5,478 nt of DNA, taken from the NCBI GenBank assembly GCA_004552515.1, contig SFOF01000160.1, positions 1 to 5,478 on the forward strand, read 5' to 3'. This DNA comes from Clostridiales bacterium. Its GTDB lineage: Bacteria > Bacillota > Clostridia > Christensenellales > Aristaeellaceae. A program made the translations under genes and the position numbers. The notes under the pieces are model-generated. The model made no database searches, was not told the DNA's origin, and saw nothing but the letters and a program-made list of their open reading frames with translations. Of this stretch, positions 5,143 through 5,478 are shown piece after piece (position 1 is the stretch's first letter; each line of letters opens with the position of its first letter).

Positions 5143-5478
5143 TCAGCCGAGCTTCTCGGTCAGCTCCAGCGCAGAGAGAATCACCTTGTCCATGTCGTAG
5201 TACTTGTACTCGCCCAGGCGGCCGCCGAATATAACCGAGGGCGTCTCATCGGCCAGCGCCTTATAGCGCGCGTACAGATCCATGTTGCGCGCGTTGTTGA
5301 CGGGGTAGTACGGATCGCCGCCCTGCGTCCACTCGGAGGAGTATTCGCGCGATATGACCGTCTTTTCCTGCCGCCCGAACTCGAAATGCTTGTGCTCAAT
5401 CACGCGCGTATAGGGCACGGCGCGCTCGGTATAGTTGACCACCGCGTTGCCCTGATAGTTGTCGGTGTCCAGCACCTC
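5143..5478 (-). CDS. glf: UDP-galactopyranose mutase, C-terminal part
   Basis: The visible 111 residues are the end of Glf, an FAD enzyme that converts UDP-galactopyranose to UDP-galactofuranose for cell-surface glycans. Family landmarks are LDTDNYQGNAVVNYTE, VPYTRVIEHKHFE, DPYYPVNN and the near-terminal FGGRLGEYKYYDMDKVI, which carries the conserved arginine and the FAD/substrate contacts. The protein ends TEKLG, a normal C-terminus. Glf proteins have about 365-400 residues, so the N-terminal two thirds, with the Rossmann FAD motif, lie beyond the right edge. A GTG close to the edge (5473-5475) is an internal valine, not a start. The gene converges on the TipA-like gene and shares a terminator with it; no functional link is implied. 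Confidence 0.96.
   Translation of the reverse strand, partial: EVLDTDNYQGNAVVNYTERAVPYTRVIEHKHFEFGRQEKTVISREYSSEWTQGGDPYYPVNNARNMDLYARYKALADETPSVIFGGRLGEYKYYDMDKVILSALELTEKLG

Overview
The window looks like a chromosomal segment of a GC-rich Gram-positive bacterium, most likely a gut-type member of the Clostridia. Three things suggest this: purine-rich ribosome binding sites (AAGGAGG, AGGAGG), a clostridial-style CotH protein with Asp/Pro/Gly-rich inserts, and a TTG-initiated guaA. The lineage is an inference from gene style and not proven. Four protein genes are supported. No RNA gene, CRISPR array or mobile element was seen.

Left part (1-2530): about 200 bases of leader carry 11-bp-phased direct repeats that look like a response-regulator site. 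They precede a 750-codon gene. Its first ~49 codons are the start of a VTC (polyphosphate polymerase-type) domain, and the rest is a CotH-family kinase protein lacking its expected signal peptide. In many clostridia a VTC gene, a DUF4956 gene and a cotH gene lie in one operon. The simplest reading is one in-frame deletion (or an assembly mis-join) that fused the first gene to the last. The CotH part is split by low-complexity repeats and ends in a membrane helix with an RRRR tail. A probable hairpin terminator follows.

Middle (2531-4260): a promoter, a strong ribosome binding site and a TTG start lead into a complete guaA (GMP synthase, 512 aa). It is monocistronic and closed by a very clear intrinsic terminator.

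Right part (4261-5478): a MerR-type promoter with a 19-bp spacer holding a perfect dyad drives a TipA-like regulator (MerR helix-turn-helix plus TipAS drug-binding domain). An internal ribosome binding site and ATG lie exactly at the domain boundary, so a free drug-binding domain may also be made, as for TipAL/TipAS of Streptomyces. A terminator usable on both strands separates it from the convergent 3' end of glf (UDP-galactopyranose mutase), which runs off the right edge.

The genes do not form a single pathway. They are independent units: a surface or phosphate-related fusion, a purine biosynthesis gene, a drug-sensing autoregulator and a surface-glycan gene. The points most worth following up are the VTC-CotH fusion and the predicted two-product TipA-like gene.
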